The position numbers and the translations under genes were made by a program. A model generated the notes under the pieces. The model saw only the letters and a program-made list of their open reading frames with translations. It ran no database searches and was not told the origin of the DNA. Below, in pieces: positions 1 through 9,477 of a stretch of DNA of 64,000 nucleotides; within the stretch, counting starts at the first letter, position 1; every line of letters starts with the position of its first letter. This DNA comes from Rallus limicola (taxonomy: Eukaryota; Chordata; Aves; Gruiformes; Rallidae), in assembly GCA_022605955.1 (NCBI GenBank), contig JAKCOZ010000008.1, positions 39,258,547-39,322,546 on the forward strand. Direction: 5' to 3'.

Positions 1-503
1 GGCTCGGGGTGTCTCCGGGGGTCGGTGCCGGGGCAGCAGGCTGGCGGGAGCAGGGCTGGGGGTGCCCAAAAGGAGGCTGTGGCGGGAGCTGAGCCCGGGG
101 CCTGTCGCAGCCTGAGGCGGCCCCGAGCCCTGGAGCGAGGAGCCGGGGTGCGCAGCCGGCCCCCGGGCCCGCTCCGGCCCCCGGCCCCGCCGCGGAACGG
201 CACGAGCGGTGCCGGGCGCTGATGGGGGATCCGCGGCGCTGCCCCCGGCCCCGGGACGCAGCAGGAGCCGGTCAGGCCTGGGCAAAACACCCCTGGGCCC
301 CCCAGGCCGCTCCCCCTGACAGCCCCCCCCCCCGCGCCTTCCCGCTCTGCGGGGGCCGGGACCCCCGGGGGGCTCTGGCCGTGCCGCCCCGCGGGCGGCA
401 GGAGGGGGCGATGGCGCGGGACCGTCGCCAGCCCGGCTCAGCCCCGCGGGACCCCAGCGCAGCATCCCCGGGGGAGGGTCCGGGGGCATACGGTAAAAGC
501 CGT
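1..503. other. GC-rich, CpG-rich stretch with no recognised gene
   Basis: Very GC-rich sequence up to the first tRNA gene. Open frames exist on both strands, but their Pro/Arg/Gly/Ala composition is what GC bias alone would produce, and I see no motif or splice structure. It may be the edge of a CpG island serving the tRNA cluster or a gene to the left of the window. Confidence 0.4.
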
Positions 504-585
504 CGCTGTGAGCAGGATTCGAACCTGCGTAGGGAGACCCTATTGGATTTCGAGTCCAACGCCTTCACCCCTCGGCCATCACAGC
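504..585 (-). tRNA. tRNA-Ser (anticodon CGA)
   Basis: This is an 82-nt type II tRNA with a long variable arm, read on the minus strand from 585 to 504. The acceptor stem GCTGTGA pairs with TCACAGC and G is the discriminator. The anticodon loop CTCGAAA gives CGA, which reads UCG serine codons. The B box GGTTCGAATCC is intact. A TTTT run (minus strand, 498-495) just downstream is a normal Pol III stop. No intron is present. It closely resembles vertebrate nuclear Ser-CGA genes. Confidence 0.96.
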
Positions 586-842
586 CCGTTCCCGGGCAGG
601 CGGGGGCCACAGGCGCCCCCCGGTCCGGGCATGCCCGCTGCCGGCGGTCGCCCCGTTTTCCCGAAGGGGGGTAAGATGTTGTGGGGGCGTCCCCTTAGAG
701 ACGCCCGTCCCCGCTCCGCTCCCGGTGTCGGGGACAGGGCCCCTCCGCAAAGAAGCGTCGCCGGTTCCCGGTGCAGCGTTGCTCCCCTCCATCCCCGGCG
801 GTGCCGGGAGAGGGTGGGGGTAGGGGTAGACGTTTGTGTTCC

Positions 843-914
843 GGCTCGTTGGTCTAGGGGTATGATTCTCGCTTAGGGTGCGAGAGGTCCCGGGTTCAAA
901 TCCCGGACGAGCCC
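843..914 (+). tRNA. tRNA-Pro (anticodon AGG)
   Basis: A 72-nt tRNA with acceptor stem GGCTCGT pairing with ACGAGCC and discriminator C. The anticodon loop TTAGGGT contains AGG, whose A is normally converted to inosine, reading CCN proline codons. The A and B boxes are canonical. A run of six T starting at 918, four bases after the gene, is a strong Pol III terminator. It matches the standard vertebrate Pro-AGG gene and should be functional. Confidence 0.97.
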
Positions 915-1071
915 TTCTTTTTTGGGAACCCCCTCCCCTGGTTGTCCCACCATTCCACCCCCCTGTCGCGGACCACATTTGGAACCCAGTCCCTGAATCT
1001 CACCCCCCGGGGGTATACCCCGCAGTCCCCGGGGCTCTGAGCTCAGCATGACACATGGGGCCATCCCCATC

Positions 1072-2339
1072 CTAGAGCCTGCTGCAGGGTGACCACAGTG
1101 TCTTCCTTGCTCCCTTTCTTATCAATGGGAATGACATGACCCATTTTCCAGTCCCCGGGGACCTCTGCTGACAGCCACCACTTTTCAAATAGGAAGAGAA
1201 CGCCTTGGCAACCCCATCAGCCAGCTCCTTCGGGAGCCTGGGATGCATGTCAGCCACCCCCATAGACCTGTAGACATTCAGTCTCATGAGGCGGCCGTGG
1301 ACTTGCTCTGCCCTTACAGTGGGGAGGCCTTACTCCCCCCCTTCCCACCTAGAGGTCCAGGGATGCAATGACTCGGTCCCAGACAGGATTATAACCAAAC
1401 CCAGCAATTTGTTAGAAGAATAAAAGCAAGCGAAGGGCTCTGTGGTGCACAGGCACCGTCGGGTGCGCAGAGAGTCTTCGCTCCACCAAAACGCACCCTG
1501 TACAGTCCCAGGCTCTGGCTTAGGTATTTGCACAGGGACAGCACCGCCCGCCAGCTTCAACTGACATGCTGGGGTGGCAGCCAGGCACCCCCCACAAGAC
1601 AGCCTTTAGGTGAGCTTTAGCTTTTGTCTTGCTAACACAGTCAGGCAGCGGGTTCTGCAGACTTGAGGCGCCTTCTTCTTTTCTTCTTCCTCTTTCTCAG
1701 CTCCTCAGGGACAAGTTGTTTCTCTGGAGCTATCACAATGCCCTTAGGGTGCCAAACATTGCTGTCCTCCAGGCCAAGCTTTGCACATCTTTATAGAGTT
1801 TGTTGCTGCTTCAACACACCTCATTCAGTATATGCAAGAAAAACGACACCCTGTCCCTCCCAGGCCCCTGGTCGTACAGGGGTATGTCCTTACACCCCCA
1901 ACATTATTCCACAGAACACACAGCAGATGGGCATATACACCACCACCCTCCTCAGCCCCACCATTCCCCCCAGCCTTTCCAGCCCTCTCAGCCTCCCCCA
2001 GTCCTCCTCAGCTCCCCCAGAAACCTCAGGCCTGTTGCTCCCCTCAGCCGCCCCCAGTCCCCCCCTCTGCCTGAAGCCTGCTGCTTGGCATGGCCCCGCC
2101 ACCAGCCGGAGGTGTCCCCAGGGGAGGCAGCAGGCCCCTGAGCCAGCGTGGAGGCCCCTGAGCCAGCGTGGAGGCCCCATAGCCAGCGTGGAGGCCCCAT
2201 AGCCAGCGTGGAGGCCCCTGAGCCAGCATGGAGGCCCCAGCAGTGGCCTTCCTCATGGAAGCAGGTTAGGGAGGTGGCAGAGGAGCAGAGCCTGTCCCCC
2301 TCGGCCCAAGGCCCCTGATAAAATAAAATGGAGACAAGT
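1072..2339 (-). repeat. Left outer arm of the inverted duplication: CR1 fragment plus LTR-like segment
   Basis: On the minus strand this reads in the same order as 16,660-17,911 on the plus strand. Closest to the core unit is a 20-bp GCCTCCACGCTGG-type minisatellite (2140-2238). Next comes an LTR-like segment with a polyadenylation-type end near 1400. Outermost is a fragment of CR1 reverse transcriptase (1290-1072) that breaks off near 1100. In this arm the LTR-like AATAAA is changed to AACAAA, whereas the right arm keeps AATAAA at 17,576-17,581, so the two arms have diverged. Confidence 0.75.
2140..2238 (+). repeat. 20-bp minisatellite
   Basis: Four to five tandem copies of a roughly 20-bp unit (GAGCCAGCGTGGAGGCCCCT, alternating with a CATAG variant). 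Inverted counterparts lie at about 13,005-13,145 and 16,755-16,865 with different copy numbers, so it expands independently in each duplicated unit. Confidence 0.85.
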
Positions 2340-2676
2340 GTAACACAGAACAGAGATTCTTTATTTGCCTAACCTACAAAACACACGTTTCAATATTAAC
2401 TCTAAATTCCTAAACAAACTAATCTGGGTCTGGGGAGGAAGGAGAGCAGGCTTTGCCAGGTGGACACAGGAGGGAAGAAACATTCAGACGTCACATGCCG
2501 GGATACACAGAAGGGTGGGCAGGGTGGTGATGGGCTTTGGGAGCGTTCGGGAACTTGCAGAGCTGCGTGCGTGACCTGCGCCGGGGTTAACTGGAAAGGC
2601 AGAAAGACAAAGGGTTTATGTGGGAAGCCTGCGGAAGCCGCCTTCCCTGGAAGAAACACAGAGACTTGGGACCAAC

Positions 2677-3994
2677 CTAAACGGGTTGTGGGTAAAGTTC
2701 CAGCGCTGTGGCATGACGCTGGCACAAGGAGCCATGGAACCCCCTCGGGTAGGGCTGATGGAACTGTCCTCCAGGCGCCGGTCCTGCAGTGGGGACAAAA
2801 CAAAGTAAAAGACCTGTTAGGGAAAGGGCTTTTCCCAGGCAGCAAAAGGCGACACAAGGAGCCAAGGCCCTGCAACGGGATTTGGGAAGACATACAGTCC
2901 CTGTTCTGCACGTTCATACTCAGCCACTAAGAATCAATCAAGAAATGCTCCCTGGCCCTGACAGGTTGGTCAGAGTTACTGTTCAGGCCTGTTTCTTTCC
3001 TGCTCCGTGTTTTTGTCGTAGAGACCCAGAGGCTGGAGACAGGGACGAGCCTCCCTTTGGCGCTGTTTTCCCTCTGGAGAAGCAACCTGAGATCCTCTAG
3101 TTTGACCGCCTCACCAAGAGCCCGCAGGATGCCCAGTTGTGAAGCACCAGGTGCTCGATGGGAATTGTCCCAGGGCGTTTCAGGCAGTTGCGAGAGACCG
3201 GGGACAAGCCTGTTCCTAGCCCAGGTGCACTGAGTGCCCAGCAGGCAGGATGGCCTCCGTCCTGCTGCAGGACCGAGGGAACAGCCCCTGGCACAGCCCC
3301 TGGCACAGCCCCTGCTCCCCAGCCCCAGTACCTTGAGGAAGCCGCGGAGGTTGAGCCGGCAGATGAAGCTCAGTGCACGCTGGAGGAGATGGAGCAGGAC
3401 GAGGAGCAGGGCAGGGATCAGGCCACGGAGTAGGACATGGAGCAGGGCGGGAAGCAGGACACGCAGCAGGCCACGCAGCAGGGCGGGAAGCAGGACACGG
3501 GTCAGGAGACGCAGCAGGGCGGGAAGCAGGACACGGGTGAGGCCACGGATCAGCGAAGGGAGCAGGATGAGGAGCAGGATGAGGAGCAGGACGGGAAGCA
3601 GGACGTGGAGCAGGAGATGGGTCAGCACACGGAGCAGGGGGGCCAGCAGGACACGGACGAAGACACGGAGCAGGATCCGGCACAGGATGCGGAGCAGGGT
3701 GGGAAGCAGGTCCGGGAGCAGGATGCGGAGCAGGATGAGGAGCAGCAAGGGGAGCATCTCTGGGGCGGTCAAGGGGCGACACCAAGCGGGACAGCAACCA
3801 GGAGAGGGAACGGGCCACCGAGCGGGACGCCGACTGCGACACCGAGTGGGACGCGGAGCTGTCGCCAAGGTAACGGCCGCTGACCGACGGCTCCGCACGC
3901 GCAAAGCCCCGCCCACCCCATCGGCCAGCACGTGCCCGGCTCGCGAGGCACCGCCCGGCAGCGCGGGGCCCTGTCCCCTCAGCAGCGCTGCCAT
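2677..3994 (-). CDS. Unrecognised leucine-rich ORF, amplicon copy 1 (two-exon model)
   Basis: The proposed exons on the minus strand are 3994-3332 (221 codons, ending AAG before GTACTG) and 2783-2677 (after a CTGCAG acceptor), joined in phase 0. From the downstream exon the frame reads ...GFLK then DRRLEDSSISPTRGG. A further splice at GTTGGT would bring a stop after two codons; without it the frame stops about 20 codons later. Residues 1-75 are Arg/Ala/Pro-rich. From about residue 79 the protein is an almost pure Leu/Arg/Pro repeat (LLPALLRGLLRV type) encoded by a 36-bp minisatellite. The same model holds in copies 2 and 3. I recognise no family. The antisense strand is also open (Glu/Gln-rich, 3158-3433 and 3437-3883), so either coding claim is weak. 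Confidence 0.3.
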
Positions 3995-4065
3995 TGCTCC
4001 TCGGCACCGCAGGCCCCTCAGCGCCCTGTCCCCTCGGCTCCCTGTCCCCTTCCGCGCCGCTCTCC

Positions 4066-4310
4066 CCTCAGCGCCGCCGTTCCCCTCAGCCCCCCGTGCC
4101 CTCAGCCCCCCGTTCCCCTCAGCCCCCCGTCCCCTCAGCCCCCCGTTCCCCTCAGCCCCCCGTGCCCTCAGCCCCCCGTGCCCTCAGCCCCCCGTTCCCC
4201 TCAGCCCCCCATCCCCTCAGCCCCCCGTTCCCCTCAGCCCCCCGTTCCCCTCAGCCCCCCGTCCCCTCAGCCCCCCCGTTCCCCTCAGCCCCCCGTTCCC
4301 CTCAGCCTTT
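4066..4310. repeat. 16-17-bp C-rich minisatellite
   Basis: Tandem CCCCTCAGCCCCCCGTT-type units. The same array occurs inverted at 11,028-11,165 and 14,503-14,880, with about 245, 135 and 375 bp respectively, so copy number is unstable. It lies immediately upstream of the proposed start codon of the leucine-rich ORF. Confidence 0.85.
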
Positions 4311-4494
4311 CCAGTCCCTTCAGCTCGGCTCACGAGGCGCTGTCCGCCGGCGCGGGGCCCCGTCCCGTCAGCAGCGCCGCTGTCCCCCAGCACCGCCCGT
4401 CCCTCAGCGCCGCCATTCCCATCAGTTCCCCGTCCCCTCAGCTCCCCGTCCCCTCAGCCCTCTCCCTGCCATGCCCTCAGTTCCCACTGTGAGA

Positions 4495-4580
4495 AATGAC
4501 TTGGTCCCAAACAGGATTATGATGAAATCAAACAATTTTTTAAAGAAATAAACACAAGCAAAGTACTCTGCAGTCATGGG
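4495..4580 (-). repeat. LTR-like fragment (R/U5 end)
   Basis: The minus strand reads TTTATTTCTTTAAAAAAT...ATAATCCTGTTTGGGACCAAGTCATT. This parallels the segment at 17,560-17,625 (TTTTATTCTTCTAATAAA...ATAATCCTGTCTGGGACCAAGTCATT). Two diverged copies ending alike after a poly(A)-type signal look like the end of a long terminal repeat of an old endogenous retroelement. No internal viral genes are attached. Confidence 0.5.
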
Positions 4581-4638
4581 CACCCCCCAGCACTGGGGCA
4601 CCCCCAGCAGTGAGGCACCCCCAGCAGTGGGGCAGGTG

Positions 4639-4712
4639 GGTGCCATGGCTCAGCTGGTTAAAGCGCCTGTCTAGTAAACAGGAGATCCTGGGTTCGACTC
4701 CCAGTGGTGCCT
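4639..4712 (+). tRNA. tRNA-Thr (anticodon AGT)
   Basis: A 74-nt tRNA. The acceptor stem GGTGCCA pairs with TGGTGCC using two G-U pairs, and T is the discriminator. The anticodon loop CTAGTAA contains AGT (inosine-modified in the mature tRNA), reading ACN threonine codons. The B box reads GGTTCGACTCC rather than the usual GGTTCGAATCC, a single change in the T-loop. A TTTTT run at 4,727-4,731 is the Pol III terminator. It probably works despite the T-loop change. Confidence 0.93.
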
Positions 4713-5301
4713 GGGCCCAGGGGCTGTTTTTCCTCCCCGCCTCAAGCTGGGGGCACTGTTGGGGGGTCTCTGCCCTGAGCCAGGTGGGGGACCAACTGCA
4801 GCCCATCGGGATTTCCTCCCATTCTCCCTGGAATGTCCAGGCTGGGACCCCCCCCTTGGGCTGGTGGACATGTCCTGGCAGCAGCCCCCCATTCCTCTGC
4901 CCAACCAGCCCAATTTGCCCCCTCCTGAAGACACAGTCTGGGCACACGTTTTTATTCAAGCTCATTTTGGGGTAGGAGAGTGCAGTCCAGAGGTGCTGGG
5001 GGATATTTGGAAGCGTGGGGGGGAGGGGAGGGGCAGGGAGGCAGCAAGGGCTTTGGAGCATCACTGAGAAGCATGGCACGGGTTGGGAGGGCGGCAGCAC
5101 CTTCCAGGTAGGGGGCACCTTCCCCTCATCCCCACGGGCTCTCTACGATGAGGGGAAGGTGCTCCCCCACCCTGCAGTGGGTACCAGCATAAAGCGTCGC
5201 CCAGGGGATGTGGGGCCCTGGGAGCAGGGATGCTGGGCACAGGCTCTGCTGTGGGGCGGTGTCCCAGGATTGGGGACCCTTCTGGTGGGTTCCAGGGCTC
5301 G
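4713..5301. other. Intergenic sequence and 3' UTR of the VMO1-like gene
   Basis: The right part is the presumed 3' untranslated region of the VMO1-like gene, which is read leftward. A minus-strand AATAAA (plus-strand TTTATT at 4,951-4,956) lies about 346 bp past the stop codon and is followed on the minus strand by a GT-rich stretch, as expected of a poly(A) site. I see no other feature. Confidence 0.55.
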
Positions 5302-6280
5302 TTAGGGCCAGCAGAAGAGGCGCAGATCATTCAGGGCCGTGTCGTCCCCCCTCAGCCCCCGCGTTGGCTCCTGCCACATCTGGATGCCACACACCCCCCC
5401 ATGGCACCAGGGGCTCCAGTCACCCCACTGGCCCCAGGGGGACCCCGGCCCCTCCAGGACGTGCCCACCGGAGCAGGTGAAGCAGGCACTGGTGGCAGCC
5501 ACCTCATCGCTCAGGAGCCCGTGCTGGAGCACCTGCACCCGCAGCGCGAAGCCCAGGAGCCGCCCCCGGCGCGGGCACCAGCGGGGCTCCGACCAGCGGC
5601 CCCACCTAGGCAGGGGAGAGGGGAGATCACAGAGTCACTGAATCATAGAATCACAGAATCTCAGACTGGTTTAAGTTGGAAGGGACCCCAAGGATCACAG
5701 AGCTCCAACCCCCTGCCACAGGCAGGGACACCAACCTCCAGGCCTGGAGCTACACAAGGGTGCCCAGGGCCCCAGCCAACCTGGCCTGGAACACCCCCAG
5801 GGACGGGGCACCCACCCCCTCTCTGGGCAGCTGGAGGAGAGCACCCACATCCCTCAGCGCTGGGGAGGGGATGGGGTGAGGGGTGCTGGGGGCTCACCTG
5901 CCGCTCTGGGACTGGGCCGTGTAGCTGCCGCCGCTGTCCCCGCCGTGGGAGCAATGCAGCCGAACCCCGTTGAGCGCCGTGTCATCCCCCGTGGCTCCCT
6001 GGGGTGCCTCCCCCTGCGAAGGAATGCAGGTGTGGGATAGAGGGGGGGATAACCGGCCCTCTGCGGGGCCCCTGGGGCTGGCCGCAGGCACCGGTGCAGA
6101 GGCTGCACCTTGAAGCTGACACCGCTGGCGTAGGAGCCCTGAGGACACATGTCTGGCCAGGCCCAGTCCCCCCATGGTGCCCCCGTTGGACACGGCGATG
6201 AGCGAGGCCTGGCTCTGCCCTGCCGCCCCGGCCAGCCCCCCGAGCAGCAGCAGCAGCAGCAGCACCTGGCCCCACAGCAT
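5302..6280 (-). CDS. VMO1: Vitelline membrane outer layer protein 1-like, three exons, one-base frameshift in exon 1
   Basis: Secreted egg-coat protein family with a beta-prism fold of three repeats. Exons on the minus strand are 6280-6109, 6013-5898 and 5605-5302, with GT-AG boundaries throughout (AAG/GTGCAG, CGCAG/GGGGAG, CAG/GTGAGC, CTAG/GTGGGG). Exon 1 encodes a leucine-rich signal peptide (MLWGQVLLLLLLLGG) followed by a repeat start. Three hallmark GDDTALN / DDTALN-type motifs are expected; two are clear (exon 2 GDDTALNGVRLHC, end of exon 3 DDTALNDLRLFCW), with the internal WGxW motifs WGRW and WGQWGDW between. In exon 1 the family motif NGGxWGxW is broken: removing one base near 6,175 restores NGGTWGDWAW and an intact protein of about 196 residues, the usual family length. 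Either a sequencing indel or a recent pseudogene. Confidence 0.85.
5625..5832 (-). mobile_element. CR1 3' end fragment (intron 2 of the VMO1-like gene)
   Basis: About 200 bp of a CR1 non-LTR retrotransposon, reverse complement. The plus strand opens with the inverted 3' tail (AATCATAGAATCACAGAATC). The rest is the conserved 3' region (GGAAGGGACCCCAAGG...). It is 5'-truncated, as most CR1 copies are. Confidence 0.88.
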
Positions 6281-6394
6281 GGCTGCTGCCTGCTGCTGAG
6301 CCCGGCCGGCCAGGAGGGATTTGGCAGCACCCCAGACACCCTCCCAGTGCGCCTGGGCCTGGCAGACAGCCAGGATGAGCAGCAGGAGGAGTGT

Positions 6395-7095
6395 TAGAAA
6401 TCACAGAACCACAGGGCCCCCCAGAGCCCATGGGGTCCAACCCCCTGCCAAAGCAGGGTCCCTAGCACAGGGCACACAGGGCGGTGTCCAGACGGGGCTG
6501 GAATCTCTCCAGAGAAGGAGACTCCACACCCCCTGGGCAGCCTGGCCCAGGGCTCCCTCACCCTCACTGGGGAAAAGTTCTTCCCCACATTGGGGGGGAA
6601 CTCCCTGTGCTCCAACTTGAGCCCATCGCCCCTTGTCCTGTCCCCACAGACACTGAAAAGGGGCTGCCCATTTCCCCTGCATCCCACCCTTCAGATACTG
6701 ATAAACATTAATCAGGTCCCCCCTGAGTCTTCTTCTCTCCAGGCTGAACAGCCCCAGCTCCCTCAGCCTTTCCTCAGAGGGGAGATGCTCCAGGCCCTTC
6801 AGCATCTCCCTGTCCCTCCTCTGGCCTCTCTCCAGGAGATCCCTGTCTGTTTGATCCCAGGGAGCCCAGCACTGGACACAACACTGCAGGTGGGGCCTGA
6901 GCAGGGCAGAGCAGAGGGGGAGGATCCCCTCCTGTGACCTGCTGCCCACACTCCTCCTGATGCCCCCAGGATCCCATTGTCTCTCTCAGCCCCCAGGACA
7001 CACAGCTGGCTCATGGCCACCCTGTCACCCACCAGGACCCCCAGGTCCTTCTCCACAGAGCTCCTCTCCAGCAGCTCCCCCCAGCCTGTCCTGAA
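6395..7095 (-). mobile_element. CR1 fragment (about 700 bp, 3' part of ORF2 and 3' UTR)
   Basis: On the minus strand this reads the end of the CR1 reverse-transcriptase ORF (EKDLGVLVGDRVAMSQL, then the [17 protein letters not shown] region) and the CR1 3' UTR. It is 5'-truncated and broken by stops and indels. It lies directly upstream of the VMO1-like gene. Confidence 0.9.
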
Positions 7096-7850
7096 ACAAA
7101 ATGCCCAATAGTCCTAAGAAAGGACTCGAGGTCGACACATTAGTGAAGCAGTAATTCATTTATTATACATTCTTGCAAGAGCAGGTGACCTAATCAAAGC
7201 AGGCACGATTTTGGTCAGAGTTTGTAGCATTTTTATACCATATTCCCATTCAAAATCACCCCCTCCCCTCCCCCATTTAACTATGGATTGGATATTTCAA
7301 AGGTTTAGTCAACCAAGGCTCCTTATTCACACTAGTACATAATACACACTGCCTGTCTGGCAGGTTCCTGTTTCCTTGCTGAGGAAAATCAATACCTATG
7401 AGCTTATATCACACCTTTTTGTCTGGGACAATTGCTCACTGGCAAGTACTGGCCTTTATCTTAACTCTTCAGCCCAGGGCTGAAGGAACTCACAGCTCAC
7501 ACAGGTTTCAGATTGCCCATGTTAATTCTGTAGTCTTTCATCAATCAGCCTGTTTGCTGAGCCCCCTTTCCTTGGGTTCCAACCCATGACCTCAGTCAGG
7601 TTTTAACTCCTTCCAGGCTCATCTTTTAGCAGAGCTAGGTGTTTGAACTGAACCCTTACTTGAGAGAGAGACTTTGCCATAATTCTTTTAGCACAACCAC
7701 CAGCAAACCTGTATTAACAGAATAGCACATAAAGTAAGAGGGAATACTAAATTCCCCACAAAGGATTTCTGATGAGGCAGCCTTAATTCACAAGTCAGTA
7801 AAAGAATACACCATACAGAATTTCAGTTTGCAAAAGCAACGATTCAGCAT
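7096..7850. other. AT-rich stretch, possibly an old LTR
   Basis: The base composition drops sharply from the GC-rich flanks. There is no supportable ORF. A plus-strand ATTCATTTATTATACATTC segment near 7,150 would be a poly(A)-type signal on the minus strand, as in a solo LTR. I cannot define ends or target-site duplications. Confidence 0.3.
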
Positions 7851-7854
7851 TTTC

Positions 7855-8440
7855 CACAGGGGGCTGACCCCCAGCTCCCAACCCCAGCCCCAACCCTCAG
7901 CTCTCAGCCCCCAGCTCCAGCCCCAGCTCCCAGCCCCCAGCTCCCAACCCCAACCCTCAGCTCTCAGCCCCCAGCCCCAACCCCCAACCCAAATCCTCAG
8001 CTCTCAGCCCCCAGCCCCAACCCCAGCTCCCAACCCCCAGCCCTCAGCTCCCAACCCCAGCTCCCAGCCCCAACCCTCAGCTCTCAGCACCCAGCCCCAA
8101 CCCTCAGCTCTCAGCACCCAGCCCCAACCCTCAGCTCTCAGCTCTCAGCACCCAGCCCCAACCCTCAGCCTCCAACCCCAGCCCTCAGCTCCCAACCCCA
8201 CCTCCCAGCCCCCAACCCTCAGCCCCCCCACCCCAGCCCACAGCTCCCAACCCCAGCTCCCAGCCCCCAACCCTCAGCCCCCCCACCCCAGCTCACAGCT
8301 CCCAACCCCAGCTCCCAGCCGCCAGCCCCCAACCCTCAGCTCCCAGCATCAACCCCAGCCCTCAGTTCCCAGCCCCCAGCATCAACCCCAGACCTCAGCT
8401 CCCAGCCCCAGGCCTCAGGTCCCAGCCCGGCCGGGGGCAG
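7855..8440. repeat. C/A-rich minisatellite (CAGCTCCCAACCCC family)
   Basis: About 580 bp of imperfect short tandem units built from CAGCTCCCA, GCCCCCAACCCT and CAGCCCCAACCC. The single long reading frame through it (Pro/Ser/Gln) is a by-product of the repeat and not a gene. Confidence 0.9.
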
Positions 8441-8736
8441 GTGGGGTTTGTGCTCTGCACTTTGCTCGTTCATCAGCTGCTTAACGTTAACGGCACCCGT
8501 GCCAGCCCGGGGCCAGCACAGGTACCCCCGCCCCCTTTTTGGGAGCCGCCAGCCAACTGCCCAGCCGCCCTGGCTCTCAGAGGGACTTCGGATTGCGGGA
8601 AGGAAGGGGGTGTGTGTGTGTGTGTCTCGCTCGTGACGTCACACAACGTGACGTCACACCCCCCTCCCGCTGCGGAGAACTCGAGCCCCCGCGGGGACAA
8701 AACAAGCCCCAACCCCCCCCCCCCCCCCCCAAAACC

Positions 8737-8818
8737 CGACGAGGGTGGGATTCGAACCCACGCGTGCAGAGCACAATGGATTAGCAGTCCATCGCCTTCA
8801 CCACTCGGCCACCTCGTC
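8737..8818 (-). tRNA. tRNA-Ser (anticodon GCT), palindrome left arm
   Basis: An 82-nt type II serine tRNA read from 8818 to 8737. Acceptor stem GACGAGG pairs with CCTCGTC through one mismatch-tolerant junction, the loop CTGCTAA gives GCT (AGY codons), and the variable arm TGTGCTCTGCACG is long. B box GGTTCGAATCC. A TTTT stop follows on the minus strand (8,734-8,731). The gene is base-for-base the same as the copy at 9,478-9,559 in opposite orientation. Confidence 0.96.
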
Positions 8819-9025
8819 CTGCCGCGCGCCGCCCGCCGCCCCGCCCCTCGCTAACCGACCGCGGGGGGCTGGCGGGGTCCCGCTGCCGGCGGGGCGGAGC
8901 CGAGCCGGACCGGGCCGGGCCAGGCCGCTCTCCCCCTGCCGCTTCCCTGCCCGGCCTCGCCACGGCGGGGCTGCCAGCTCACCAGCCCGCCCGCTGGAGG
9001 CCCGGGCCTGGCCCCGGCTGCCACC

Positions 9026-9098
9026 GCCCTCTTAGCGCAGCAGGCAGCGCGTCAGTCTCATAATCTGAAGGTCCTGAGTTCGAGCCTCAGAGAGGGCA
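9026..9098 (+). tRNA. Elongator tRNA-Met (anticodon CAT), palindrome left arm
   Basis: A 73-nt tRNA beginning GCCCTCTTAGCGCAG, with loop CTCATAA (CAT), B box GTTCGAGCC and discriminator A. It is the elongator type: the initiator signature (A1-U72 pair) is absent. TTTT at 9,103-9,106 terminates it. Its inverted twin is at 9,285-9,357. Confidence 0.96.
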
Positions 9099-9284
9099 TG
9101 GCTTTTGCTCCCGCGCCGCCATTTTACTGCCCCCCCCACCCCGCAGCGGCGTGACGAGGAAGGCCAAGTCGGGCCCTGGCTCCGCGCCGCTCACCTTTCC
9201 CCCCGCAAAGACAAAAGCAAGCCCCACCGTCCGGGCGCCGCCGCCCGCTTCGCCCTGCTCGTCGGGGCAGCAAAAGGGCGGCTC

Positions 9285-9357
9285 TGCCCTCTCTGAGGCT
9301 CGAACTCAGGACCTTCAGATTATGAGACTGACGCGCTGCCTGCTGCGCTAAGAGGGC
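9285..9357 (-). tRNA. Elongator tRNA-Met (anticodon CAT), palindrome right arm
   Basis: The same 73-nt elongator Met sequence on the minus strand, read from 9357 to 9285. A TTTT stop lies at 9,275-9,272. Its 3' end faces that of the 9,026-9,098 copy across a 186-bp spacer, so the two genes converge. Confidence 0.96.
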
Positions 9358-9477
9358 GACGCAAGGCGCCGCCGGGCCGGCCCCTCTGCCGCGCGGGACT
9401 GCGCGCGCCGGGCCGCAGCCGCGCGGCGCGGGGGGAGGGAGCGAGCGAGGGGCGGGGCGGCGGGCGGCGCGCGGCAG

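Larger units (their letters stand above)
2340..4495 (-). repeat. Amplicon unit, copy 1 (inverted relative to copies 2 and 3)
   Basis: A unit repeated in reverse orientation at 10,668-12,925 and 14,140-16,660. On its coding (minus) strand it runs: a variable 16-17-bp GC-rich minisatellite (about 4,066-4,300), a CpG-rich start region, a 36-bp coding minisatellite, an intron, a 107-bp exon, and a poly(A) signal at 2,360-2,365. Its outer edge differs from copies 2 and 3: here it joins an LTR-like end near 4,495, while the other two join the 3' tail of a CR1 element. Confidence 0.88.

Noticed and set aside
3234..4499. 421-codon open frame on the plus strand (and similar 606- and 713-codon frames at 10186-12006 and 13617-15758 on the minus strand)
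   Set aside because: They run through the Arg/Ser/Gly and Pro/Ser repeats of the minisatellites and across the unit boundary into CR1 sequence. Length comes from stop-poor repeats, not from coding constraint.
7828..8484. 218-codon Pro/Ser/Gln frame
   Set aside because: Entirely the CAGCTCCCAACCCC minisatellite.
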